Shown: piece by piece, positions 48,855-61,000 of the stretch
Position numbering within the stretch: position 1 is the stretch's first letter
Layout of the letters: every line of letters starts with the position of its first letter
Assembly: GCA_007449985.2 (NCBI GenBank)
Contig: VIIQ02000574.1
Span: 1,116,001 to 1,180,000 of the forward strand
Reading direction: 5' to 3'
DNA length: 64,000 nt
DNA from: Desmodesmus armatus
Lineage: Eukaryota; Chlorophyta; Chlorophyceae; Sphaeropleales; Scenedesmaceae
Position numbers and translations under genes: made by a program
Notes under the pieces: model-generated
Told to the model about the DNA's origin: nothing
Databases searched by the model: none
The model's input: the letters and a program-made list of their open reading frames with translations, nothing else

Positions 48855-51200
48855 ATGGCCACCGCGCTCAGCTCCAGCAAGTCAGCATGCGTCACTCGGT
48901 CCAGCACCAAGTCCAGCCAAAGGTGTGGAAGCGTCGAGGGCCGCTCAATTGGGCAGGGCGTTCGCGACTTGGCAGCCCCTTACTGCTGTGTGGTGCAATT
49001 GCAGGCTGGTGGTGAGGCCTGTGCCTTTCAGCAGCAGCAGCACAAGCAGGGCTCGCACTGTGCAGGTACGTTGTTTTCAGAAGGGTCTTGATTGCGTTGA
49101 GGACTCATCAGGTCACCACCAGGGTGTGACCATCCGCTACAACCGCACTGCTGTCACCACTGTGCAGGTGCAAGCTAAGGGCAAGGGTGGACGCATGCGT
49201 ACACCCATGGCACCTACCAGCGAGCAGGTGAGCACTTTGATTGTGGATTTACTTGCACAGATGGCTACTGGTCAAGGCTGGGGAGATTGCTGAGCTAGGA
49301 GAGTTATGGCTGGCACATGTGACGGTCCGGGTGGCACTCTGCAGCAGCTGTTGCAGGCAGGCAGTGGGCAGGAGCACTCACTCTTTGCAGGGCTGTTTTG
49401 TGTTTTGGTTTTTCAGCACAATGTACTGTGTTGTCGGTCAGGAGAAGACGCTGAAATGCAGCATGTCTTGATGCTGCTTCAAGTAGGTGGCCTGGGAGCT
49501 GCAGTTGTGTGCTGATGTTGTGCTTGTGTCCCTTGCTGTCAATTGCCGTGAACAGATCCGGCCCCAATCCCTGAGGTGGACCCAGAGAACGAGGAGTTCT
49601 GCGTGTTTGTGCGCACTACACAAGGGGTGAGCACAGCCAGCAGCAGCCACACAGCAACTTCAGGCTAAGGGTGCCACAGAAGCAGCAGCAGCCATGGCAG
49701 AGGCAGTGCGCTGTTGCATGCGATGTCTTGACAGCCAGTTCTACTCGCTGCATTGTCAGCAGTCGCAACTCTGTGTCAGGCCTGTTGGTGCTGCCAGAGT
49801 CTGTCTGGCTGTTATGGCTGCCGTCAGCATTGCTTGACAGCACGACTCACGGTAGCCTGCTGTATGGGGCATGCGTGGTGTGCCAGTCAGGTTGAACCTT
49901 GATCAAGCCTGTACTGCTGTAATTAATGTCCAATTGTTGTTGCTGCTGCTGCTGCTGCTTCAGACCTACCGCAACTGGATCTTTGTGTCAGTTGTGAAGG
50001 GTGGTGCTGCAGCCAACAGCCTGGTGAAGGCTGTGACAGACTCAGCATGGGGCAGGCAGTTGTACAGCAGCACACTCATCAGGAACATTGGAGCAGCAGT
50101 ATACAAGGTGAGAGAATGATTTGGGTGTGGTGGTGGTGGGGGGGGGGGAGGCTGTGCAATTGCACAATGACCAGTCACCACTACAGCAGCAGCAGCAGCA
50201 GCCTGCACCTAATTAGGGCTGCATGACCCCCTTGGGTACACCAGCTGCACCCACACATTTCCACCCATGGTGACACGCTCGCCGTTATGCCCAGCTGTTG
50301 TTGGCGGCACCCAGCTTGTGGATTGTCCTTCATGGTTTGCCAGCCTGCATGTCAGACACTGCGCTAGGTGAACACATGGGTTGCCATGACAGCATCACCC
50401 CTTGTAACTGTTGCTGATGCTCAACCGAATAGAGTGTTGGCACTGATTTTTGCTGAGAATTAAACACACGGCAGGTCCAATGCACTGATACATCCCTCCC
50501 TTCTTCTCTCCCCTCCTTCATCCATCCCTCCACCTGTGCTGCTGCGTCCCCCCTCCCCCCCCCCTCCCCCCATACACAGGACCGTGATGCAGTGGTGAAG
50601 GGCCTCAAGGACCAGATCCGCCGCCAGGTTCAGTTCAGCCCACAAGCCAAGATCATGGAGCCAGTATGCAGCCAGCCAATCAACAGCTTCGAGTTTGCCT
50701 TCAAGATCAGGGTGAGTGCAGGGCTGGGACAGGGGCAAGGCTGCACACAGGACATGCAGCCAGGACGGGATTTGACACCTAGACAAGCAGCTGGGGTGCA
50801 CATTGGCAGGATGGCTTGTACGCCAGGGTGATGCTCTGCTCTGTGTAGTGTTTATCAAGTGCCAAGTGGTGCTGAGATCTCACGAACCTAGGTCTGCAAG
50901 GAGGCGAGTTTGACTGGTGCATTGCATGTGGACACTGTGCCAGGTTGGTGTAGCTGGCCGCCACCAACAGCGTCGCATGACTGTTTCTTCAGTGCTGACG
51001 CTTCTCTCGCCCCCTCTCTTGCGTGGCCTTGTCTTCGTCCCTGCTTCACAGGACAAGAGCAAGCCTGGAGAGTTCCAGAAGACCGATGGTCTGACCATCA
51101 TCCCCAGCGAGTCTGTGGTCAGTGAGAACCCATCACAGCATTCCAGAAGTTCTTCAGCCCAGAGAGCCTGGGAGCTATGTTCGGCAGCAGCAGCAGCTGA
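48855..51200 (+). CDS. HHL1: HHL1-like thylakoid protein (photosystem II repair, high light)
   Basis: Exons: 48855-48922, 49005-49065, 49168-49227, 49556-49626, 49964-50107, 50580-50711, 51052-51200; 228 residues after two one-base corrections. The N-terminus (MATALSSSKSACVTRSSTKS) is a typical chloroplast transit peptide. The mature part begins VQAKGKGGRMRTP and carries the family blocks PEVDPENEEFCVFVRT, IFVSVVKGGAAANSLVKAV, LIRNIGAAVYK and FEFAFKIR. Exon 4 is 71 nt and needs one base, probably in the CCCC at 49562-49565. The last exon needs one base at CCC 51129-51131, which restores ITAFQKFFSPESLGAMFG before the stop; uncorrected, the frame runs to 51291. In Arabidopsis HHL1 protects photosystem II under high light; the role here is inferred. 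Confidence 0.85.
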
Positions 51201-52289
51201 AGCAGCGGCGGCGGGCGGCAGCAGTTGGGTTTCTTGGGCAGGGGTGTACGTGAAGCAGCAGCGGGGTGTTTGTGACAGCAGCAGGTGTTAAAGCAGCAGC
51301 GGTATGGTGTGTGCAGGTCAAGTTCAATTGTGTTGCTGCTGTTGCCTTACCCCTGGTTTGAGGTGGTGAAGTGACTGGTCACTGGGGGTTGTGGGGTATT
51401 TGCTTGCGTAACTACTCGTAGCTGTGTCTGGAGTGTGCAAACAATTGTCAACTCTCTGAGTGTGGCACCAGGCTTTTATTGCAGCAAGTCTTGCCAGCCA
51501 CCAGCTGTGCCGTATGAGCATCTTTACACAAGGGGTCCTTGCTGCAATCGGCCAAATCAAATCGAAATCAAATCAAAATCAAATCAAATCAAAATCAAAG
51601 TTACACCTGTAGCTATGAAGCTCAAGAGCTCATGCCAGCCATTCACTAATATCATGGAGATGGCAGAACAAACCAGAAATAACAAACAACCTACATCTCT
51701 ACACACAGGTTGACTAAGATTGATACCCCCCTGTGCTGCCACATCTTGCAGCAACAAGATTGCTAGTGTGTCGACGACCTCAGCACACATGGGCCCCTGA
51801 CACCGTCCGTGTTGCACAGCGGCGACAACCTCACAGCACACCACACAACCTGGAAATTGTCGCTGATGCTGGCGAGGCGTGCACATACTCAGCCACACCA
51901 CCCTGGAGGCTGCTGCCTGCCTGCCTGCCAAGAACACACACAATCATGCGACGGCCACAAAGCTCGTGTGCACTCATGTTGATAGAGCAGCACAGCAATG
52001 ATAGATCCCTAGCTGTATACAAACAACCTCAGCCCCCACAACATGTACATGGCATTTACAACGCTGAAGCCCCAGCAGAACTTTCACCAGTATCTAAACC
52101 CCCTAAAACCACCATGCAGACTCTGTGCACATCCACTGACTTGCAGCAACACCCCTTCACACCACGCCAACCTAAACATTGTAGCCCTTGAAGGTGTGAA
52201 CAAATAGATAGATAGACAGACATAGACATACAGAATGACGCCTCGGGACCACAGGTGCCGGCTGAAAGTTGTGTTGCCGCCAAAGCAAC
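51201..52289. other. Convergent 3' region, HHL1-like and MYND genes
   Basis: No coding sequence recognised. It contains an (AAATC)n microsatellite at 51553-51599 and, on the minus strand, a TGTAA at 52056-52060 that may serve the MYND gene. Confidence 0.5.
51553..51599. repeat. AAATC/AAAATC microsatellite
   Basis: About nine imperfect AAATC or AAAATC units in a row, in the convergent spacer. Confidence 0.9.
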
Positions 52290-53957
52290 TCACGGCCGCA
52301 CAGGTGCAGGAGAAGCACCCGTGCTGCGTGCTGCTATCTTCTGCTGGGCCTGCTTGCATGCCGCCTTGTGGTGCGGCCAGTCAACAACTTGGCACTCTTT
52401 GCTGCAGTAGCTCCGCCGCTTCACTGCCCTGCACCCAGCACACGCTTTCATCTGCTTGACCGGTTTCTCAACCCCACACACAACACACACCCAGGTCTTG
52501 ACAGCATCCGCCGCCTCCTGCCTTCCACCGCTGCTAGCTGGTTCCCCTGCTGCTGCTGCCGCCGCTCTGCTGCTGCTGCTGCTGCTGCTGGCGGCGGCAG
52601 GGGTGTTGTTCTGCTGTGCTGCCTCTGCCTGCCGCTGCATTCTTGCCTCCTCTACTGCCTGCTGCATTTGTGCAAGAAAAGGAGCTGCGCTGGGTGAATG
52701 GTTCAGCATGCTGGTGATGAGGTCCAAGGCTCCAGGGTTGTAAAGGGGATTGAGGAAGGCCCTGTTGAGGATGGAGCAGTGGGCTCATCCGCATCTGACT
52801 CATCACTGCAAGAACAAACACAGCAGCAAAGCAGGCAGCAGCAGCTTCAGCACTAGCTGGCTGGCACACCTACAACCTCGCGTATACCACAACAGCTGCA
52901 AGAGCGCATGCCTTGAGCCCAGCAATACCGGAGGGGTCAAACTCCCTCCACACCCAAAAAGCTTGACTGCACTGACCCACAACACCTGATCCCCGCAGCT
53001 GCTGCTGCACTCCCACCCATACAACACCCTTCATGTGGGGATCGTGTCCCGTAATTGAAGTACCCCAGCCTTGTCCTGCGCACTCACATGGTCATCCCAA
53101 ACAGGCCCCTGCCCATTTGACTGAGTCCTGACTTGATGGGGTTGTATGAGCGGGGGTCAGGGCCCCTGGACAGCTGCAGGCCGCGCGTTGCTTGCTGGTT
53201 CTGCCTGTAGATTGAGTTTGGAATGCGCTTGCCCATATGGCAGAAGTCACAGCTGCAGGGCTTGCTGCCTGCAGAGCAAATGATATGATTGCAACAAGAG
53301 GGTGGTGGGATAGTCGATCAGCATATCTTCACTGTGTGTAGAAGTCAATTTGTGAGCAAGTCGGCATATGGTGCCAGGAGACTATTCGATGTTACTGGCA
53401 GCCTAACAGCAAGCAGTGTGTAGATGAAATGTGACCGTGCAGATGCAGCTATGGTAACTGGTACTGTCCCAACCAACTGCACGATGTGGACGATGAGGAC
53501 GTGCTGTTGATGAATCTGCCACGGCATAGTCGGCTGTGTGCTTGCATGCCTCTAGCCTCCTCCACTGACCTGTGCCATGGTGGTCACAGCCATAGTCCAT
53601 GTCTCCAGTGCAGCCACAGCAGGTCCAACGGAAGGCATTGGGCCCTGTGACACACACAACAAGATTCTTGTTACAAGCAGCATCATCAGCCCGAGATATG
53701 CATGTCACAGCCTGCCACAATCTGCTGTGTACTGACGGTGACCATCTGCTGAGCTTGTGGAGTGTGTCGTCCCTGCTTGCAGCCTTGTACTTACTGTACT
53801 CGAAGAATTTTGCTTCATTGCCCTTGAACTTCTTTTCAAACATCTCCCTCACTTCATCTTGCTCGTCAAGCACCACAGCACCAAAGCCCAGCACCTCCCC
53901 GTCATCACATTTGCCCTCCCTGCAGAACATTACAAATGAGTGAGCCCTCACGTGCAT
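52290..53957 (-). CDS. MYND zinc-finger protein with Cys-rich N-terminal module
   Basis: Exons: 53957-53795, 53644-53570, 53268-53088, 52805-52290; 311 residues if one base is added in the GGG run at 52781-52783 (plus strand). The N-terminal module is unusual: FKGNEAKFFEYRPNAFRWTC, then CGCTGDMDYGCDHHGTG and KPCSCDFCHMGKRIPNSIYR, with about ten Cys/His that could bind zinc. A linker (ILNRAFLNPLYNPGALDLI) and a Gln/Ala/Ser-rich stretch lead to a standard MYND finger: WVCVVCGVEKPVKQMKACAG, CRAVKRRSYCSKECQ, DWPHHKAAC. MYND fingers usually bind Pro-rich partners. I do not recognise the N-terminal module. A GTGAGT overlaps the stop codon, so a further 3' exon is possible. Confidence 0.75.
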
Positions 53958-55009
53958 GGTTGGTTCTTGCCTGCAGCTGCTCTGCTACTGCTGTTGTAGT
54001 AAAATCGCAGAGGCTACTGCTGCTGCTGTGCACCACCAGGTGATCAACTCAAGTTTGCCCTCGTGCACACCACCGTCTTGACATGTTCTGTGCTTATCAT
54101 ACCACATCATTTTTTTGCTGGTGCGCGCTGAACTGGGAAGGATGGAACAAACGCCGCGATCAACCGTCAGATCAGCAGCAACCTGTCTTCAACGATTAAC
54201 GCACAGTAATCCAAGGGCGGGGAAATCATAGATATAGTCACGTGACAGTTAGCATGTCAATGCTTGCTGGTGTGGGGAGGTCACACCCCCAGACGATGTT
54301 TGAACAGCCGTTCCGCGCCAAGCAGTTGCTTGTCGACCTCACAAGCTCGGGGGGCGAATGCACCTCAAAATACAGTCAATAAGGGACGCGTTACACGTCA
54401 GTCAGATCTCCCAGGCTCTAGCAGCATCCACACCCCACTGCCCTCCCGCCAGCATTTCCAACACCACGAAGCCATCCTGCCAGCTGTCACACAGCGTCAC
54501 AACAGGTCACGTGCTGCAAACCAACGCTGCCATGCAAGCTGTAATACTGCAACGCACTCCTCTGCCCTACTGGTTCAGTACAGCACTGCTGACCAACTAC
54601 CAAGCTGGAGCTGGCAGCACCCCAAGGACAGTTTTTTGGCAGAGATGTTGACAAGCTGGCCCATTGAACACATACATTGGAACAAAGGAATCAGGAACCT
54701 GGTGTGCAGTATGTCCAAGCAGCTCAGAGCCCTGTCAGGCCGGTCACACACAAACCGCAACCACAAAAACACAGCCACAACTCTGCCTAAACATCATTGC
54801 AGCATCTGGGCCTGTGGTTCTTAGCAGTCTAGGCAGTAGACCACTGCTGCAGTGCATGCGTTTTCAAAACCACATGCCACAACACGCACACAGTACGTCT
54901 GCCAAGGAAAGCAGAAGCAATAAATGGTCAGGTTCACGCGCCTGCATGCTGCCAATACCCTGCTGAAGCTGCGCTACAGTACAAAGAATCAATCCTGCGC
55001 ATCCTGTGC
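53958..55009. other. Spacer between MYND and PHD/ARID genes
   Basis: No gene recognised. One copy of the dispersed TGTTGTAGTAAAATCGCAG element lies at 53992-54015, just upstream of the MYND start codon. Confidence 0.45.
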
Positions 55010-58000
55010 CTAGCCCTGAGCAGCAGCGCGGCTGGCTGCATGCATGTGGTCTATGCAGGCGAATGCGTGTACCCCCTCTGAGTACAGGTAGGGTGCTAGG
55101 GCCTTCCTCATGGCTGCCACTGATATCAACTCCTCAGGCCCAGCACACTGCACAACGCCACAGCCTGACGTGTACCGGGGGTGGATCGGCCTGCACAAAA
55201 CACAGCGCAACGCACAGCTCAGCACATGATGCACCACAGCTTACCACTACTACATATGCTGGCATGCGCTAGGAAACAGCAGTACATCACGATGGCCCTT
55301 TGTTTGCGGCAGGCTCATATCAACATTGAGCCCCTCCCCCCTCCCGAGCTCACCTCATGGGGTGTGTGCCGCTGCACCTCCACACGCTGCCGTCTGCCTC
55401 AGGTGGCGCCATGCTGCGCAGCACCACACACGCACCCCCCGGCCCGCTGCCAGCAGCACCCGGCGCCACCTCCAACACCTGGGCTGGACACCAGCAGCCA
55501 TCCCTCAACACCTCAACATGGCCCCCCACACGCAGCTCCTGCTGCTGCCCCTGCTGGTTGGGACTGGCAAAGGGACTCCGACTGGACCCACCCCCACCAC
55601 CCCCTGCTGCTGCTGCCGCTGCTTTGCCGTTCTGTGCTGCTGCACCGTTCGCGCCCACCACCACCGACACATGAGGTGCGTAGTGTGGCCGCACCAGCAC
55701 AGGTGGCGCCAGGGACGGCTGCCAGCAATCGCCCCGCCACACCATCGGCACCCACTGCGGCTGGTCTGCTGACGCATCTGCCACGCTGCCGCCCTGCTGC
55801 TGCTGCTGCTGCTGGGTGCTGCCGCCGCTGGCTCCAGCTGCCAGGGCTGGTGGTGGGGGTGGCGTGTCTCCCGCTGAGCCGAGTTTGATGCTGCCGCTGC
55901 GTGCCGGCAGTAGTGCTGCCACCTCGTGCCGTAGGTGTCCACTTTTGGTGAGCAGCTTCTGCGCAGCTGCCTCAGCAGCAGTGCCACCTGCATGCCAGGA
56001 CAGCGCAACGGGGGGGAGGGGCATGCACAGCGGCAGTACATCACATCACTTTGCAGAACAGAGAAAGCTTTGGAAGTGTGCCTGAGCAGTTGTAGTAGCT
56101 TGCAGGTCAGCGGGCCGCAACGCAGCAACCGGAACAACTGTCAGTACCCAGGGGCAGTATGTTTCAGAAACACCCCCACGCAGTCACATTCACACAGCAC
56201 CAATTCAGCCAAACATCAGCCACCAAGAACAAGCTTCCAGTACCCACCTGTCGGGCCCCCTGCTGCTGCCACTGCTGCCAACGCAGCCGCCGCTGGGCTG
56301 TCCGGCGGCAGCGACGGCGTGCTGTGGTGGTGCTGCTGTGTGTGGTGTGTGTGCCGCGGCTTGATGAGCAGCCTCTTGCCTCCCTCCCATTCACTGCCAG
56401 GGTCCACTGCCAGCACAATGCCTGAGCGCCAGCCTGTCACGCATGTGCCGCTGCTGCAGGGCTGCCTGAAGTCAACACAGTCACCAACCTGCAGGGAGCA
56501 CAGGGGGGAGTGAGGCAGTGGGGCGCAGGGCGGTCACTTGCCACAGCACTCATCACCCCAAGCCAGCCGACCACATCACATGCTGATCACATAGCACGAC
56601 TAAACTATCTTGCATCTGTGCCTGTTCCACCGTGCATTCTGCTGCGAACGCACGGCCTGTCGCAGTTCTCTTCAACTGTCTTCAGCTCACGTCCCCTGAT
56701 CAGCCGAGGCGGCTCTTGTGCATGGGCACACACCCTCCTCTTCCTGCCCGACGCACCCCTTACGCCAAGTCTCCCCTCCATGCAAACCCTTTCCCTCCCC
56801 TCCCGGCTGACACCCTCCCTCCCCTGACCCCTTACGCCCTCCCGCCTACCCCTGCCCCCCCCCCCCGCACCCTTCCTCTCTCTGTCCCACCCTTCAAGCC
56901 ACCCTCCAAGCCCCCCCCCCCGCCCCGCACCTGTATGTGTCGTGCTGCTGGTGTGAGCTGTACCTTTCCCAGCACCACCAGGTCAGTGGGCTGCCGCAGG
57001 TACTCGTAGCCCCCCGCTGAGTCCAGCCCATCAGCAACCAGCTCACGCGCAACCTCCTTCACACTGATGCGCAGACGCTTGCCACCCGGAGGACCACCGC
57101 CACTGTTGGTGCCTGGGAGCCGACACAACACACCATACACATGACATGGTGTCAGCTCCGAAAGGGCCAGGAACTTCATCACATGCGGCTGGTTGCAATC
57201 CATGGCTGTCAGAAAACAGCGAAGCTGTTCACAGTCACAACATGTTGGCTAGAGCAATATGCTGTCGCACTGTTGAGGATGGGACTGCTTGCAGGCACCA
57301 GCAGCTCAGCCAACACCAGCAGCAGTCCAGCCACAAGAGCACAGCACTAGAGACATACAACAGAGCCATAAGGGAACAGTCACAGCCGTCCGCGTCACCC
57401 ACCTGTGCTGCTGCCAACCTCTTTCAGCGCCTTGTGCTGCTGCTGCACACGCTGGTGCTGCTGCTGCCGCGGCCGCATGTGGTCATCCTCATCATCGCTC
57501 TCAGCTCCCTGCTGCTCACCCCCCGAGCTGTCACTCGACACTGCAGCAATGTAGTCATCCTCATCATTATCACTCCACTGACCGGGCCGCTTACGTTTCG
57601 CAGGCCGCCCCCTGCGTCTGCCGCTGCCGTTGCCGGTCGCCTGCCCCGACCGCGCCCGCCGCCGCCGCTTGACACTGCCGCCAGCCCCAGTAGCTGCTGC
57701 TGCAGCAGCAGCAACAGCCGCAGGGAGATCCTCACCTGCTGCTGCAGCATTGCCGTTTGCAACTGCAGCAGCTGCAGCGGCTAGGGCGGCTGTGGCAGCG
57801 GTGGCGCCGCCGCCTATGCTGCTGGTTGGTGATGGTGCCCCTGAGCCTGGCTGGCTGCTGGCTGCCCCCTGCAGTGACGCCAGGGTGGGCCTGCGCTTGG
57901 GCCCACCCACTGTGCCAGGAGAGGTGGCAAACACACGCACCTGCAGCAAGCAACTCAGCAGCAGCAGCAGCAGCAGCAGCACACATCAGCTGTACATGGG

Positions 58001-61000
58001 AGGTCCAGCATACAGTCCAGGACATGGTAGTCTTGACCTCTGTGACGTACAGGTGGGATGGGCCACCAACATAGGCTGCGGACACACCGCAGTTGCACCA
58101 GATTCGCCTGTAAGGTAGGGACTGCGCAACGGCTGCCAACCCTGCCAGCTGCTGGTCTGCTGACGCAGGCATATGCTATGCTGCGAAGTGATGGATGGAT
58201 GGCTTGGGGGGGGGGGGGGGTGGCTGGTCGGTTGCTTGTGCCGACTAGTCTTACCTGCAGCCATCTATCCGTCGACTGCCTGTCAGCGACAGGGCGCTGC
58301 AGCTGCAGCAGCCCCTCATCTATTGCCTGCAGCAGCAGCAGCAGCAGCACATGCACTCATCATGTGCTCCACACTGTCGCCGTCAGGCTGGGCGCACAGC
58401 TGGTATGCATATGACTTTCCACGTTGGGAACAGCAGCGACCAGAGTCCTGCTGCTCCTCTGCTCTCATTCCGCGAGCGAACGACCTCAAAGAGTGCAACA
58501 ATTCTGCTGCCCTGCTGTGTTCACAGACCACCACCAACCGTCCCTACCACTGCCACCCAGACACACCTGCATGTGCACACACCTTGCAACCTTTGCATTG
58601 TGCCTACAGCTACGCCCAGCTTCAGAGGCAGACATCACCCCCCCCCCCCCCACGAACAGCAGCAGCAGCAGCAGAAGGTACCACCATGACGCCCCCCTCC
58701 CCCCTCTGCCCCCCCCCCAAACCCCTGCTGCTCACCTTGTCGAATGGTGCAAACATTGCTTCATAGTGGCCTTTCATGCGGCTGCTGATGGAGGTGGCAC
58801 CCGCAGGAGGGTTGAAGCAGTGACCAACAGTGGCCCACAACTGCACACAGCACAACCACACAGCGTCACGCCAGCACCCACGGCTGCAGGTTGTCGAAGG
58901 GTGCCTGTCCAAAGACCAGGGACACCCCTTTGTTCAAAGCCGTGACTGGGTGTGTGCTCTGTCCTTGCCCCCCCCCCTCCCAACCCCACCTACCCATCCA
59001 CATCGGAAATGCTGCTAGTGCTGCACCTGCCACACAACACCCTGTAGCGGATGCACAACGTAGTCTGTATACATCACCCACCAAAAAGCTTACAGCCCGG
59101 CATCGCCATCCTGTCAGTCGGCAGGCCCGTGCCAGCGACAGCCAAATGCCCTCGGCTCAACAACCACTGCAACACAAGCTGCAGCCAGCCAGGCCGATGC
59201 TGCGGTGCTGTCTATGCCCTCCCCCCCCCCCCCCCTTGCCCCGCAAATCCCCCTTGCCCCTCCACCCCCCCCCCCTACCCCCCCCCCCCCCCCACCACCA
59301 CCACCAGCCAGTCAGCCACCCACCTTGCTCCTTGCCACCTCGTCTGGCCCGCCCCATGCCCACACCTCCCTCCAGAAGAGCCAGGGCTCCACCAGGCTGG
59401 ACCCCACAAAGATGGGGGTGGGCACACGCTCACCACTCACAGCACTGCGCTCAGACCAAAACTGGTGCAGGGCAGCATCAAACTGCTCCTTGCCTGCACA
59501 CAAAGGCAAAACACAGCACCAACACACCATATGGTGTTGCCTGAAGGTTGTGAGCTGCGCATCTACTGAACACAGCGCCCCCTCCCTCCCCCAACACATA
59601 CGTTTTCACTGTGCGCCCCCACGCACTTATACCCAACTTCGGAATGTCACATCCTTGGATGCATTGGCTGGATGCACTCCCTGTGTCTACACACAGCACA
59701 CCCAGAGCATGTCGTTGCTGTGAGGGGGCAGTGACGGGGACCCAGCTGCAACAGCCTGCTGTTATGCATCCCCACGCCGCTTGCAACATATCCCCTGCAA
59801 CAATACCCCCATGCAAGATACACACAGCACACCTCACATGTACCGCACCCAACACTGGCATCATCCGGCTGTCCCACCCTTTGTCCCTTCCACTCACCCC
59901 CTCCCCCTCCCAAACCCCATCCCATGCATCAGGCCAGCAGCTCCACTCACCGGGTCCCCCCTGTATGACAGGCAGCCCCGCCCCAACCTGCCCCTCAGGT
60001 ATGCGGCTGATGCCTCTCTTAGCAGCAGACTCTTCAGCCTTAGCCAGCACAGCAGACCACTCCCTGCCACCAGGCGAGGGCCCACCCGCACTGTCAGGGC
60101 TCAACAGGCTGCCAGAATCACCTGCAGGCTGCAGCTGCTGTGAGGGGCTGGGAGGCACCGACAGCCGGCCAGGGGCGGCTGGCGGCCGCTGCCGCCCCGC
60201 AGCCGCCCCCACCAGCTGCTGCTGCCGCCCTGCAGCCGCCGTCACCGGCTGCTGCTGCTGCGGGTCCCGTAATGACGGCTGCGGCTGCTGCGGCTGCCCG
60301 CCGGCGGCTGCAGGGAGGCCCTTCAAGCCCTTGAAGTGCAGCTTGAGTTTGTTGCGGGATGGGGATGTGCCGTTGGGCGGCACGTCGGCTGCAGCAGCTG
60401 CGTCTGGGCTGGTTGTGTTGTTGCTTGGTGCTGCTGGTGTGTGCTGCTGCTGTGTGCCGTTGGCTTTGAGTGCTGCAAATGCTGCCTTGTCAATTTGTAA
60501 CAGGCGGGACTTGGGGCGCCAATGAATGCCGTCAGGGTCCTTGCTCCAGGCAGCCTGGTACAGGGGAAGTGGCAGCAAGGAAGAAAACCAGGCAGTAGCT
60601 CAGCCTTATGACCACACATATGATGAGGAGACGGCATCAGATGCAGCACGTACGACAGCATGCAGCAAGCAAAATGCATGTTTACCAGTAGGTGAGACAC
60701 ACTGAGCTGCTGCCCGGCAATGATTGCGGCTGCTTCCTAAGACATACACCATATGCCTGACTCAGCACCCTACAAGAATCAAGAGAAGCAGGCCTTGCGT
60801 CCCCTCACTGCTGCTACTGCCGCAGCGCACCTGGTTGGTTGTGCCATGCCACAAGCGGGGGCTGGTCTTGGCTACCACTTCAGGCTGAGCCTGCACAGGC
60901 ACGAGAGCGGGAGGAGTGTCAAGATGAGCTGCCTGGCTGCGCAAGTAACAGAGTGCGCAGCTGTCCATGCAGTATATATTGGTGACAGGTGGCATTGCAT

